Source: Leuconostoc kimchii IMSNU 11154
GTDB taxonomy: Bacteria; Bacillota; Bacilli; Lactobacillales; Lactobacillaceae
Direction: 5' to 3'
Assembly: GCF_000092505.1 (NCBI RefSeq)
Contig: NC_014136.1
Location: 434,001 to 498,000 of the forward strand
DNA length: 64,000 nucleotides
This document shows, in pieces, positions 44,215-53,060 of the stretch. The first letter of the stretch is position 1, and each line of letters opens with the position of its first letter. The notes under the pieces were generated by a model, which was given only the letters and a program-made list of their open reading frames with translations, had not been told where the DNA came from and made no database searches. Both the position numbers and the translations under genes were made by a program.

Positions 44215-44280
44215 ATGGTATGTAGCTCAGTGGTAATCAAATATCATTGAACGATGCACAATACGGGAACATTCAAATAA
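44215..44280 (+). pseudogene. tRNA-like relic
   Basis: GGTATGTAGCTCAGTGGTAA reads like the 5' third of a tRNA (acceptor end plus D-arm A-box), and a TTCAAAT appears about 50 nt later, roughly the T-loop distance. The anticodon and T-stems do not pair, so no functional tRNA folds. It may be a decayed tRNA gene or a fragment copied from one. Confidence 0.3.
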
Positions 44281-44325
44281 ATATGTTTTGAAAATATAAC
44301 TCACGTATTATTAAGGATACTACTT

Positions 44326-44496
44326 ATGAATAAGACAACACTTTATGCGACACTCATCGCCATTATATTGATGTTCGTTTCTCTGGTTAGTTGGATTGTC
44401 GAACAAATGACTTTCGCAATACTTGCTGCTAATTTAGGCCTACTTATTTTAGCAGTCACAACACTTTGGGTTAACCGCAATCATTTAACACATTAA
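44326..44496 (+). CDS. Small two-helix membrane protein (56 aa)
   Basis: ATG at 44326 with AAGGA 8 nt upstream opens a 56-residue ORF ending at TAA 44494-44496. It begins MNKTTLYATLIAI and has two hydrophobic segments (about 5-25 and 29-48) joined by a short VEQM linker, ending WVNRNHLTH. No family is recognised; similar small membrane proteins are common in this group. The good ribosome site, continuous hydrophobic design and position 42 nt before nnrD make it likely real. It would have been missed by a 60-codon cut-off. Confidence 0.65.
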   Translation: MNKTTLYATLIAIILMFVSLVSWIVEQMTFAILAANLGLLILAVTTLWVNRNHLTH

Positions 44497-44511
44497 AACT
44501 TACCATATTCC

Positions 44512-44517
44512 TATAAT
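44512..44517 (+). promoter_or_regulatory. -10 box of nnrD
   Basis: TATAAT immediately precedes an ATG at 44518; that ATG is therefore probably upstream of the mRNA 5' end, supporting the downstream TTG as the true start. No clear -35. Confidence 0.45.
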
Positions 44518-44538
44518 ATGCCAAAGAGGTGTCAGGTT

Positions 44539-45363
44539 TTGGAAAAATTGTCAGAACAAATACTCTATCAAGTCATCAAAAACAGAGCTAATGACTCACA
44601 CAAAGGAACATATGGTCGTGTACTAATTATTGGTGGCACCAAACAATTTGGCGGCGCAGTTATTATGAATGCCCTAGCTGCAGTAAATTCCGGCGCTGGA
44701 TTAGTCACTGTGGCCACTGATCCTATCAATTTTACCGCGATACACAGCCATTTACCTGAAACAATGGTGATGGATTTCAATGATGACCTAACTCACGCCA
44801 TTCAAGCCAGTGACGTGATACTAATTGGTTCTGGTCTGGGTGATCGATTGGACATCGTTAAACATACTTTTTCAGCCGTCTTTGCCAAACAAATTTTAAT
44901 TGTGGATGGCTCCGCACTCACGTTAGTTGCAGAGCATCATTTACCTTGGCCAAAATCACGATTGATTCTAACACCCCATCAAATGGAATGGCAACGGCTG
45001 AGCGGTGTTTCTGTTGAACAACAATCTTTTGAGGCATTTAATATACTAGCTCGCGAAAAATTTATTCAGAAGCCCATTATTGTATTGAAGCAATTTCATA
45101 CACAAGTTTATACAAATAAAGGGATTTACGAGCTACCAATTGGCGGTCCATACCAAGCAACCGGTGGTATGGGCGATACTTTGGCAGGGATTATTGCAGG
45201 TTTTGCCGCCCAATTTTTACTCACACCGTTAATTGATACAACACTAGCAGCTGTTTATAGCCATTCAGCAATAGCTGACGAACTAGCACACACGCAATAC
45301 GTCACATTACCAACCCAAATTAGCGCAGCACTTCCTCGTTTTATGAAACGCTACGCTAATTAA
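44539..45363 (+). CDS. nnrD: ADP-dependent NAD(P)H-hydrate dehydratase
   Basis: About 274 residues of the YjeF C-terminal/ribokinase-like family that repairs hydrated NADH/NADPH using ADP. Motifs: KGTYGRVLIIGG (about 23-34), SDVILIGSGLGD, LTPHQMEW and the nucleotide-binding TGGMGDTLAGIIAG. I choose the TTG at 44539 because AAAGAGGTG lies about 7 nt upstream inside the longer ORF; the ATG at 44518 has no ribosome site. The epimerase domain (NnrE) is not fused. Confidence 0.92.
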   Translation: MEKLSEQILYQVIKNRANDSHKGTYGRVLIIGGTKQFGGAVIMNALAAVNSGAGLVTVATDPINFTAIHSHLPETMVMDFNDDLTHAIQASDVILIGSGLGDRLDIVKHTFSAVFAKQILIVDGSALTLVAEHHLPWPKSRLILTPHQMEWQRLSGVSVEQQSFEAFNILAREKFIQKPIIVLKQFHTQVYTNKGIYELPIGGPYQATGGMGDTLAGIIAGFAAQFLLTPLIDTTLAAVYSHSAIADELAHTQYVTLPTQISAALPRFMKRYAN

Positions 45364-45408
45364 CAAACCATGTGTCAACGACACGACATCTAAAAAGGGA
45401 CATCATTT

Positions 45409-46227
45409 ATGCAACTCATATCTTGGAACATTGATTCAATCAACGCTGCGATTCAACATCAATCAGCGCGTGGTGAAATGACATGGGACGTGCTCAATAA
45501 GATTGCCGCACGCAAACCTGACATTTTTGCCATTCAAGAAACAAAGCTAAAACCAACTGGCTTGACCAAAAAACAAGCCGCTGCTTTAAGTGACCTATTT
45601 CCTGATTACCATATCTACGTTAATTCTAGTACAGCACGTCCTGGCTACTCAGGAACAATGTTCTTATCACGTAACGAACCACTTGAAGTGACATTTCCTA
45701 AAATTTCTGCGCCTGATACAATGGATATTGAGGGACGTATAATCACACTCGAATTCGAGGACTTTTATGTTTCAACCGTTTACACACCAAACTCTGGTTC
45801 TGGCTTGGCCCGTTTAGACGATCGCGGTGCATGGGATGATGCCTACCGTAGTTATTTGCAGGGACTTGATAATAAAAAGCCCGTGATATTTAGTGGCGAT
45901 ATGAACGTTGCACATCAAGAAATTGACCTTAAAAACTTTAAAACTAATCATCATTCTGCTGGATTTACTGATCCAGAACGAGAGAAATTTTCTGCCTTAC
46001 TTGAGGCCGGATTTACTGATACGTTACGTATGAAGAATCCAGATACACCAGGTATTTATACTTGGTGGGCGCAAATTAGTAAAACGAGTAAAATTAACAA
46101 CTCTGGTTGGCGAATTGATTATTACTTAGTCAGTAATCGTCTTGCAGCAAAAGTATCTGACAGTCATGTCATAGATACTGGCCTTAGACAAGATCATGCC
46201 CCAATTGCATTAGAAATTAATATTTAA
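45409..46227 (+). CDS. exoA: Exodeoxyribonuclease III
   Basis: A 272-residue AP endonuclease/3' exonuclease. Active-site motifs SWNIDSIN, QETKL, GRIITLEFEDFYVSTVYTPN, GDMNVAH and RQDHAPI (catalytic Asp-His) are in order. It works in base-excision repair. AAAAAGGGAC lies about 8 nt before the ATG. It is convergent with the exonuclease gene at 46259. Confidence 0.95.
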   Translation: MQLISWNIDSINAAIQHQSARGEMTWDVLNKIAARKPDIFAIQETKLKPTGLTKKQAAALSDLFPDYHIYVNSSTARPGYSGTMFLSRNEPLEVTFPKISAPDTMDIEGRIITLEFEDFYVSTVYTPNSGSGLARLDDRGAWDDAYRSYLQGLDNKKPVIFSGDMNVAHQEIDLKNFKTNHHSAGFTDPEREKFSALLEAGFTDTLRMKNPDTPGIYTWWAQISKTSKINNSGWRIDYYLVSNRLAAKVSDSHVIDTGLRQDHAPIALEINI

Positions 46228-46230
46228 CTG

Positions 46231-46266
46231 ATAAATGACCGCTTAATCGATTAAGCGGTCATTTAT
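46231..46266. terminator. Bidirectional terminator, exoA and exonuclease gene
   Basis: A 36-nt perfect palindrome (ATAAATGACCGCTTAATC arm). It overlaps the stop codon of the minus-strand gene. Confidence 0.85.
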
Positions 46267-46792
46267 TTTGCACAAAGGATTTAAGATTATCAACACCAAA
46301 ATGATCAGCCTCGTAAATCAAAATATTTGCTGCTGCTACCGCATCATCCAATGCATTATGATGATGATCAAGTGTAATTCCAAAATTTTCAGCCACTGTG
46401 TTTAATTTGTGATTTTTAAAATCAGGCAATAACTTACGACTAGTACGCACGGTATCTAACAACATATAATGTGGTTCTTCAATACCATAGTACGCTAACG
46501 TGCCTTTTAAAATACTGTTATCAAATGCAGCATTATGTGCCACCACTAATTTATCTTCTTTAAAAAGTGGCGCGATGATTTTCCAAACTTCTGGAAATTT
46601 AGGCGCCTGCGCAACATCGCTTTCTTTCAAACCGTGTACAGCCGTATTTCGTGCACTAAAATAAGTTTCTGGTTTAATCAAACTATAAAACTTGTCGACA
46701 ACTTGATTATGACGTACAACAGCAATTGCAATTGATACCGCTGAGTGCTTTTCATGATTCGCTGTTTCAAAATCCATTGCAATAAAATTCAC
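46259..46792 (-). CDS. DnaQ-like DEDDh 3'-5' exonuclease
   Basis: A 177-residue exonuclease with Exo I AMDFETAN (Asp7, Glu9), Exo II VAHNAAFDNSIL and Exo III HHNALDDAVAAA (His and Asp). It resembles stand-alone epsilon-type proofreading domains; the specific partner is unknown. It starts 3 nt after the GNAT gene and would be co-transcribed with tsaE. Confidence 0.9.
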   Translation of the reverse strand: MNFIAMDFETANHEKHSAVSIAIAVVRHNQVVDKFYSLIKPETYFSARNTAVHGLKESDVAQAPKFPEVWKIIAPLFKEDKLVVAHNAAFDNSILKGTLAYYGIEEPHYMLLDTVRTSRKLLPDFKNHKLNTVAENFGITLDHHHNALDDAVAAANILIYEADHFGVDNLKSFVQNK

Positions 46793-46795
46793 AAT

Positions 46796-47299
46796 TTACT
46801 CTCCTTGATAATTTAACATTTTTTCCATACGTTGTAACGTCGTTACGCGACCGTTCGGCAAAACATAGTTCACCGTATCACCACGACTTTGAAATTCAAA
46901 TTGTCGATAAATATGAATCGCAGCCGCGTTATCAATTTGTACATCAAGCCAGACTTTTTCCAGACCGACTTCGTTAGCCCAATCCAGTAGCGCTGACAGC
47001 AAACTATGACCAAGTCCGGCACCTTGAAATTGTTTTAAAATTGCCATACCAACTTCGCCCCCCTCAATGGAAGCAATACCGACTGGCTGCGCTTCTGTTC
47101 CTTGTTCAGCAACTAATAACAAGGTAATTGCTGGCTCGTCACTTATTTCAGGTATAACATCGTCATCGCGCATACTAGCAATCAAAAAAGTATCCGTTTC
47201 GGTCATCAATTCCTGAATGAGATGTTGCCAAGATACAGCTTGCTCCAATGTTGCTTCAGCTAATTCAAAAGTAATCGGTTTCGTCATATCAAAAGTCAT
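46796..47299 (-). CDS. GNAT family N-acetyltransferase
   Basis: A 167-residue acetyltransferase. The acetyl-CoA binding loop FQGAGLGHSLLSALLDWA and the C-terminal WLDVQIDNAAAIHIYRQFEFQSRG match GNAT motifs A and B. Substrate unknown; proximity to tsaE is common for RimI-like enzymes, but the sequence is not clearly RimI. The ATG overlaps the tsaE stop by 4 nt; an alternative start is Met5. Confidence 0.85.
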   Translation of the reverse strand: MTFDMTKPITFELAEATLEQAVSWQHLIQELMTETDTFLIASMRDDDVIPEISDEPAITLLLVAEQGTEAQPVGIASIEGGEVGMAILKQFQGAGLGHSLLSALLDWANEVGLEKVWLDVQIDNAAAIHIYRQFEFQSRGDTVNYVLPNGRVTTLQRMEKMLNYQGE

Positions 47300-47745
47300 A
47301 ATTGCATCTCTATTTCTGAACAGTCACCTAGCCCCTGAATGCGAATCATTCGATCATCATCGCTATCCCCACGGAAAAAGTGCAACGTTAAACGGTCATT
47401 AGGTAGTAAGTCTGCCATATACTCAGGCCACTCAATCAAAGTGACGCCATCAGTCCCAACATAATCTTCAAATCCTTGATCTTGTGCACCGGTTGCTTCT
47501 AGACGATAGGCGTCGAAATGATAAATTGGAAAATCACGTCCGTTGTATGTGTTCATAATATTAAAGGTTGGACTTTTAACCCGCGCAGTGACCCCAAGTG
47601 CCTTTGCATAGCCTTGCGTGAACGTTGTTTTTCCAGCACCCAAATCACCATATAATGCAATGACTAATCCTGGGATAGATAACTGAGCGACTTTTGCAGC
47701 AAACTGTTGCGTTTCATATCGATTGTTTGTCAAAATTTCTTTCAT
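47296..47745 (-). CDS. tsaE: tRNA threonylcarbamoyladenosine biosynthesis ATPase TsaE
   Basis: A 149-residue P-loop ATPase: YGDLGAGKTTFTQG Walker A (about 33-46), SPTFNIMNTY and LIEWPEYM. It assists TsaB/TsaD in t6A37 synthesis. The ATG has no Shine-Dalgarno; an extended -10 TGATATAAT ends 6 nt before it (47752-47760). It is divergent from pncB, with only 72 nt between start codons. Confidence 0.95.
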   Translation of the reverse strand: MKEILTNNRYETQQFAAKVAQLSIPGLVIALYGDLGAGKTTFTQGYAKALGVTARVKSPTFNIMNTYNGRDFPIYHFDAYRLEATGAQDQGFEDYVGTDGVTLIEWPEYMADLLPNDRLTLHFFRGDSDDDRMIRIQGLGDCSEIEMQL

Positions 47746-47751
47746 GTTTTA

Positions 47752-47760
47752 ATTATATCA
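47752..47760 (-). promoter_or_regulatory. Extended -10 of tsaE (leaderless type)
   Basis: TGA plus perfect TATAAT (47752-47757) with exactly six nt before the tsaE ATG. No clear -35. Confidence 0.65.
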
Positions 47761-47780
47761 CGGCTTTTGCACAATATTTT

Positions 47781-47789
47781 TGCTATAAT
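47781..47789 (+). promoter_or_regulatory. Extended -10 of pncB
   Basis: TGC plus perfect TATAAT (47784-47789), 28 nt before the pncB ATG, leaving room for its ribosome site. It lies back to back with the tsaE promoter. Confidence 0.65.
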
Positions 47790-47817
47790 GAGTTTAATAA
47801 TTTTAAAGGAAATCACG

Positions 47818-49167
47818 ATGATTTACTCAGATGATTCATTCACGTTACATACTGATTTATATCAAATAAATATGATTTACACATACTGGCAAAGTGGTAT
47901 TGATCAAAAACAAGTCGTCTTTGAGGCTTATTTTCGGCACATGCCTTTTAACAATGGCTACGTTGTTTTCGCTGGCTTGGCACATGTTATCAAGTACCTT
48001 GATCATTTAAAATTTAGCCAAAGCGACCTAGCCTACTTAAAATCACTTAATCTATATGAAGACGCTTTTTTAGACTATTTAAAAAGCTGGCGTCTAACTG
48101 CGACACTACGGGCACCTTATGAGGGGGAAGTGATGTTTGATCATGAACCACTTCTTCAGGTTGAGGGGCCATTAATTGATGCACAATTACTTGAAACAGC
48201 ATTACTCAACATCATTAATTTTCAAACATTGATTGCTACGAAAGCCTCGCGCATTGTCACTGCTGCAGAAGGTGACCCACTCATGGAATTTGGCACACGT
48301 CGTGCGCAAGAATTTGATGCGGCACTATGGGGAACTTGGGCTGCATATATCGGTGGTTTTAATGCGACATCAAATGTACGCGCAGGTAAGTTATTTGAAT
48401 TACCAGTTTCTGGTACGCATGCGCATGCATTAGTCCAAGCTTACCAAAGTGATTATGCTGCTTTTAAGGCATACGCACGGACACATCACGACGTTGTTTT
48501 TTTAGTTGATACTTTTGATACCTTAAAATCTGGTGTACCTGCAGCAATTAAAATTGCTCAAGAATTCGGTAAAAAGATTAACTTTCAAGGTGTTCGTATT
48601 GATTCAGGTGATATGATCTCACTGTCAAAAACGATTCGTCAAATGCTGGACACCGCAAATTTTCCCAATGCCAAAATATACGCCTCAAATGATTTAGATG
48701 AATATGCGATTGCTGATTTAAAATCACATGGTGCAAAAATAGACGTTTGGGGTATTGGTACAAAACTCATCACTGCTTTTGATCAACCAGCACTTGGTGC
48801 TGTGTACAAAATGGTAAGCTTGGATGGTCAAGATACCATTAAATTGTCCAATGATGTTGGTAAAATATCAACACCAGGCAAAAAACAAATTTGGCGAACA
48901 ACAACCGGTGATATTTTAACATTAACGACAGAAGTATCAACTGGCACCCCTATTTTACATGATATTTTTCTTACCGGAAAGCTAATATATACAAGTCCAT
49001 CAATTCATGATATTCAAACATACGCCAAGAACGCTTTGTCTCAACTACCCAACGATTTCAAAAAGCTAAACCAACCAAAAAAATATGCTGTCACCTTATC
49101 ACAACAATTATATGATGCTAAAACTGCAGCTATTAATCGTGTCAGACAATCAGTTAAGGAGAATTAA
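47818..49167 (+). CDS. pncB: Nicotinate phosphoribosyltransferase
   Basis: About 449 residues. [19 protein letters not shown] start, [46 protein letters not shown] and GVRIDSGDM are family signatures including the catalytic His and phosphoribosyl-binding residues. It makes nicotinate mononucleotide from nicotinate. The ATG at 47818 has AAAGGA 7 nt upstream; the longer ORF crosses the tsaE start. It is 1 nt before nadE. Confidence 0.95.
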   Translation: MIYSDDSFTLHTDLYQINMIYTYWQSGIDQKQVVFEAYFRHMPFNNGYVVFAGLAHVIKYLDHLKFSQSDLAYLKSLNLYEDAFLDYLKSWRLTATLRAPYEGEVMFDHEPLLQVEGPLIDAQLLETALLNIINFQTLIATKASRIVTAAEGDPLMEFGTRRAQEFDAALWGTWAAYIGGFNATSNVRAGKLFELPVSGTHAHALVQAYQSDYAAFKAYARTHHDVVFLVDTFDTLKSGVPAAIKIAQEFGKKINFQGVRIDSGDMISLSKTIRQMLDTANFPNAKIYASNDLDEYAIADLKSHGAKIDVWGIGTKLITAFDQPALGAVYKMVSLDGQDTIKLSNDVGKISTPGKKQIWRTTTGDILTLTTEVSTGTPILHDIFLTGKLIYTSPSIHDIQTYAKNALSQLPNDFKKLNQPKKYAVTLSQQLYDAKTAAINRVRQSVKEN

Positions 49168-49168
49168 A

Positions 49169-50002
49169 ATGCGCCCATTACAATCTCAAATTATTGCTGA
49201 TCTTCATGTGCAGCCTATTATCGACCCTGCGCTGGAAATACGGCGATCCGTTGACTTTTTAAAACAATATTTGAAACACAATCCCCAATATAAAAGTTAT
49301 GTCATTGCCATCTCTGGCGGTCAAGATTCCACATTGGCTGGTAAACTAGCTAAAATTGCTATTGATGAACTCAATGAGAAAACAGATAAAACTAACTACC
49401 AGCTTATTGCTGTCCGACAACCTTATGGTATTCAGTTGGATGCCTCTGATGCACTTTCTGCTCTAGATTTTATCCAACCTGATCAAACCCTCACGACTAA
49501 CATTAAAACAGCTACCGATGCCATGACTGATGCCTTACGACAAGGTGGCCTGATTGTTGACGATATGAGTCGTGGTTCGATCAAACCTAAAATGCGTATG
49601 ATCGCACAATATGCTGTTGCACGAGAAAATCAAGGTGTTGTCGTCGGCACAGATCATGCCGCGGAGGCATTTGCTGGTTTCTTTACAAAATATGGTGATG
49701 GCGGTACAGACATCAATCCTTTATGGCGTTTAAATAAACGTCAGGGACGTCAAATGCTCCAGTCACTTAGCGCGCCAACCGCATTGTATGAGAAAATACC
49801 AACTGCTGACTTAGAGGACGATAGACCACAACTACCAGATGAAATAGCCTTGGGTGTAACTTATGACCATATTGACGATTATTTAGAAGGTAGGCCAGTT
49901 CCAGTAACGGCGGCGGTTAAAATTGAATCCCTATACTTGGCTAGCGCTCACAAAAGGCATGCCCCACTGACCCTATATGATACCTGGTTCTACCATTCAT
50001 GA
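49169..50002 (+). CDS. nadE: Ammonia-dependent NAD+ synthetase
   Basis: About 277 residues, adenylation plus amidation of deamido-NAD. The ATP pyrophosphatase loop [14 protein letters not shown] (about 48-61) and [20 protein letters not shown] are hallmarks; no glutaminase domain, so it uses free ammonia. AAGGAG lies 7 nt before the ATG. Coupled to pncB, giving a complete nicotinate-to-NAD route minus the adenylyltransferase NadD, which is not here. Confidence 0.96.
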   Translation: MRPLQSQIIADLHVQPIIDPALEIRRSVDFLKQYLKHNPQYKSYVIAISGGQDSTLAGKLAKIAIDELNEKTDKTNYQLIAVRQPYGIQLDASDALSALDFIQPDQTLTTNIKTATDAMTDALRQGGLIVDDMSRGSIKPKMRMIAQYAVARENQGVVVGTDHAAEAFAGFFTKYGDGGTDINPLWRLNKRQGRQMLQSLSAPTALYEKIPTADLEDDRPQLPDEIALGVTYDHIDDYLEGRPVPVTAAVKIESLYLASAHKRHAPLTLYDTWFYHS

Positions 50003-50093
50003 TTATCGCAGACCACTCAACCATAGACTGCAGACAAGACATCTATCTAAAATCTAGCCTACCTAAATGTTTACACGTTAGTATACTTGAGTT

Positions 50094-50102
50094 TGATATA
50101 AT
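50094..50102 (+). promoter_or_regulatory. Extended -10 of the MucBP-like gene
   Basis: TGA plus perfect TATAAT (50097-50102), 18 nt before the ATG with a GAGAGG ribosome site between. Confidence 0.6.
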
Positions 50103-50120
50103 AACGTGAGAGGTTAAACT

Positions 50121-50810
50121 ATGACAAAAGAAGCACCCATTTGGGTATATTATGAAAATATTGCAACACACGAAACACTTAAATCCCCACAACGCATAGA
50201 TGGCGAGTTTAATACGAAATATACGATTGATGCGCCTGATATTTCTGAATTTACCTATGTTGACAACTCTGGTGAACTAACAGGTGTGTTTGGCACATCG
50301 CCACAGTCACTTCATCTCTATTATCGGCCGAAAAGTTGGCGTGCTGTCCATCGTGTCGATATGTATATTGCACTACAATCTGAGGTGCTCGCCCAAGAAT
50401 TACCAGATGATTACGCCAATATCACAACCACACTCCTATCGCAAAGTTATTGGGCAACGCCTTTACGCGTAATTTCTGGGAACGGTCAATTTTGGTATCA
50501 AGTGGGCACCCATGCATGGGTACGTTACGATGCTTCTTTGATGACACTTTCTGATACCGCACCAAATGTTGAAAACATTAACTATATTCAAGATTTAGAT
50601 ATTGAAAATGATCAACCTAACGCAGTAGTTGATTTTCTGCCTGGGAAAACAACAGAAATCTTTGAAGCGCCTTATGGCCTACCAACAGGTAGCGTGGCAG
50701 ATGGTGACTTTGTTGCAATTGCTAAAGAGCAGCATCACGAAAATGGACTAACTTGGTATAAAATTGCTAACAGTGGTTGGATCAATAGTATGTATATTAA
50801 TAAATTATAA
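50121..50810 (+). CDS. MucBP/SH3-like domain protein without signal peptide
   Basis: A 229-residue protein. The first 70 residues (VYYENIATHETL, GEFNTKYTIDAPDI, LHLYYRPKSW) resemble a MucBP repeat, normally found in cell-surface mucus-binding proteins. Residues about 115-150 (FWYQVGTHAWVRYD) and 165-229 (VDFLPGKTTEIFEAPYG to WYKIANSGWINSMYI) look SH3b-like. There is no signal peptide, membrane helix or LPXTG, so it is probably cytoplasmic or secreted by another route. GAGAGG is well placed. Own promoter and terminator. Function unknown. Confidence 0.72.
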   Translation: MTKEAPIWVYYENIATHETLKSPQRIDGEFNTKYTIDAPDISEFTYVDNSGELTGVFGTSPQSLHLYYRPKSWRAVHRVDMYIALQSEVLAQELPDDYANITTTLLSQSYWATPLRVISGNGQFWYQVGTHAWVRYDASLMTLSDTAPNVENINYIQDLDIENDQPNAVVDFLPGKTTEIFEAPYGLPTGSVADGDFVAIAKEQHHENGLTWYKIANSGWINSMYINKL

Positions 50811-50850
50811 AAAGCAAGCGACCCTAATAAGTAGGTCGCTTGCTTTTTAT
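50807..50850. terminator. Bidirectional terminator
   Basis: ATAAAAAGCAAGCGACC and its complement around a 10-nt loop; serves the MucBP-like gene (plus) and sepM-like gene (minus). Confidence 0.9.
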
Positions 50851-50861
50851 AGTTACCCGAT

Positions 50862-51953
50862 TTATGATACGCTGTCAGTTGTTTGAATGACTTTCCCTGT
50901 TTCAAGATAGTCAACTGCGTCTTGGAATGTTCTAACAGGAATCACCTTCATATGAGGTGCATATTTTTTAGCTGTATCTCGTGCTAATTGATAATTTGTT
51001 TTATGTTGTTCTTCATATTTTAAAATTTCTTTGGTTGGTGCAATATACGGTGCAAAAAACACACTTGACCCTGAATTTTTGGCAGCAATGATTTTTTTAT
51101 CAATACCACCAATTTCACCTACATATCCATTAGCATTCATTGTTCCAGTACCGGAAATATTGCGATTCTTAGACAATTTATCACCCGTTAACTGGTCATA
51201 TATTTGTAATGTAAACATCAATCCACCAGAAGGACCACCAATTTTTCCAGGATCAACGGTTACTTTTTGTGGTGTTGATACGGCAACATTATCCGTTAAA
51301 ACAATGCCAATACCCGAACGTCCCTTAGGATACTCTGCTGACTTACTACTAGGTAATTTAATAGTCGTTCCTGACGTATGACCACTTTTACCATGACGCA
51401 GGTAATCTACTGTGACTTTAACGCCCTTTGGCTTATCTGCTAGATACTTAATAAAGCCGTCTGAGTTTTCATAATGATGACCGTCGACTGCTGTAATCGT
51501 ATCACCAACTTTAATTGTCTTTTTAAAATGAGACGTATCACTGACACTTAAGACATAAATGCCACGATAAGTTGCAGTAATTGGCTTGTTGGCTTTTTTA
51601 AAAGCCACCTGCTCTGCGTTTGCAATCGCGCTTTGCATATAAAAATTTTGCACTTCGTTAAAAACTTCTGACGTTTCACCACCCGTCACATCATCTGCTT
51701 TAGCATAGGATAAATGTGGATTTAACTTTGTCTGTAAGTAACTAAAACCGTGTGCCTTGGATAGATAAACTGAGGTAATGTTGTATCTTCCTTTCGAATT
51801 ATCCCGTTTGCCATCTATTTTAACAAATTGTGCTAAATCATCCGCTTCTCCAGGACTTTCAATATAACCATCAAGTGGCCAAACGAGCCACGCTAAACCA
51901 ATAATAATAATAAAGGCTGTAATTATAGCAATAATTTTACTTTTTATGCGCAT
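50862..51953 (-). CDS. sepM: PDZ-Lon family membrane serine protease, SepM/YlbL-like
   Basis: A 363-residue protein: N-terminal membrane helix (about 7-28), a PDZ domain (about 130-205, GIYVLSVSDTSHFKKT, VGDTITAVDG) and a C-terminal Lon-type S16 domain with catalytic Ser in GGPSGGLMF and Lys in GGIDKKIIAAK. Streptococcal SepM trims competence peptide; YlbL is the Bacillus homologue. Substrate here is unknown. The start overlaps the coaD stop, as in the rsmD-coaD-ylbL cluster. Confidence 0.92.
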   Translation of the reverse strand: MRIKSKIIAIITAFIIIIGLAWLVWPLDGYIESPGEADDLAQFVKIDGKRDNSKGRYNITSVYLSKAHGFSYLQTKLNPHLSYAKADDVTGGETSEVFNEVQNFYMQSAIANAEQVAFKKANKPITATYRGIYVLSVSDTSHFKKTIKVGDTITAVDGHHYENSDGFIKYLADKPKGVKVTVDYLRHGKSGHTSGTTIKLPSSKSAEYPKGRSGIGIVLTDNVAVSTPQKVTVDPGKIGGPSGGLMFTLQIYDQLTGDKLSKNRNISGTGTMNANGYVGEIGGIDKKIIAAKNSGSSVFFAPYIAPTKEILKYEEQHKTNYQLARDTAKKYAPHMKVIPVRTFQDAVDYLETGKVIQTTDSVS

Positions 51954-52429
51954 TAATTCAACCTTTCTTTTAAAGCATCGACGACGACTTTTGGAACGAA
52001 TTTAACCATATTGTCAGCCCCCATACTACCAATTTCTTTGACCATGGAACTTGAAATATTTTGATTTTCAGGTTTCGCCAACAATAAGATTGTCTCAACA
52101 TCCGCCAACGCACTATTAACTCCAGCAATATCGCGTTCATACTCAAAATCTTTACTGTTACGTAACCCGCGAACAATAAATTTAGCGCCTATTTCTACCA
52201 TAAATTGCACAGTGAGGCCATGCATAATGGCTACCTCAACATTTGGTAAATCAGCTACGGTATCCGAAATTAACGAAATCTTTTCTTCAGGCGTGAATAA
52301 CGCCGTTTTACTTGTGTTGCTGCCCACACCAACAACAACTTTATCAAACATCTTGCTTGCGCGCCGAATAATGTCTAAATGCCCATTAGTCAGTGGATCA
52401 AAACTGCCTGGAAATAGTGCAATACTCAT
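51953..52429 (-). CDS. coaD: Phosphopantetheine adenylyltransferase
   Basis: About 158 residues. ALFPGSFDPLTNGHLDI contains the nucleotidyltransferase TxGH motif, and ISSSMVKEIGS is the C-terminal ISSTxIR-like site. It makes dephospho-CoA. The ATG at 52427-52429 follows GAGGGG by 7 nt; an earlier ATG 5 codons upstream overlaps that site. Confidence 0.96.
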   Translation of the reverse strand: MSIALFPGSFDPLTNGHLDIIRRASKMFDKVVVGVGSNTSKTALFTPEEKISLISDTVADLPNVEVAIMHGLTVQFMVEIGAKFIVRGLRNSKDFEYERDIAGVNSALADVETILLLAKPENQNISSSMVKEIGSMGADNMVKFVPKVVVDALKERLN

Positions 52430-52453
52430 TGTTTTTCCCCTCATTACTTGTAT

Positions 52454-53011
52454 TTAGAAGCTACTATATTGATAAATAGTGACAACAGTGATGCCATACT
52501 GTTTTTGTTGAATTATTTTAAATAGCTGATCTTCAAGTGGTAAGTTAGCTACATCATTACTTTCTGCCAAAATAATAGCACCATCAACCAATAAATGATG
52601 ATCAACTAAATCATGCATATCAGTGGCAATGGTTTCCTTAGCATATGGTGGATCCAAGAAAACAAGTTCAAATTTTTTATTCGCCACTGCCAAGCTTGGT
52701 AACGCGTCTTGAGCAGGTGATTTTAACACCGTAAAGTCGTCTTGAGCATGCGTTTTTTCAATGTTACTGTGAATTACCTTGATTGCCTGATATTGTCGGT
52801 CGACTAATGTTGCATGGCTCATACCACGCGATACTGCCTCAATTCCTAAACCACCTGTTCCTGCATATAAGTCTAGCACTTCCCCATCATCCAAATATGG
52901 CATGAGCATACTAAACATGGCTTCTTTTACTTTATCTGTTGTTGGTCGTGTTTTATCACCAGCAACAGCCTCTAACCTTGTGCCGCGAAAGCGACCCGAA
53001 ACTACTCGCAT
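52454..53011 (-). CDS. rsmD: 16S rRNA (guanine966-N2)-methyltransferase RsmD
   Basis: A 185-residue SAM methyltransferase: RVVSGRFRGTRLEAV start, TDKVKEAMF, LDLYAGTGGLGIEAVSRG and catalytic FLDPPYA. No Shine-Dalgarno is visible before the ATG at 53009-53011. It leads the rsmD-coaD-sepM string, 49 nt after ylbG. Confidence 0.94.
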   Translation of the reverse strand: MRVVSGRFRGTRLEAVAGDKTRPTTDKVKEAMFSMLMPYLDDGEVLDLYAGTGGLGIEAVSRGMSHATLVDRQYQAIKVIHSNIEKTHAQDDFTVLKSPAQDALPSLAVANKKFELVFLDPPYAKETIATDMHDLVDHHLLVDGAIILAESNDVANLPLEDQLFKIIQQKQYGITVVTIYQYSSF

Positions 53012-53060
53012 TTTAATACATGGCGTATTGTCACTATTTCAGATTAATGTTGCTATAGTG

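Noticed and set aside
47707..47817. 37-codon N-terminal extension of PncB
   Set aside because: It crosses the tsaE start and both promoters; the internal ATG has a good SD.
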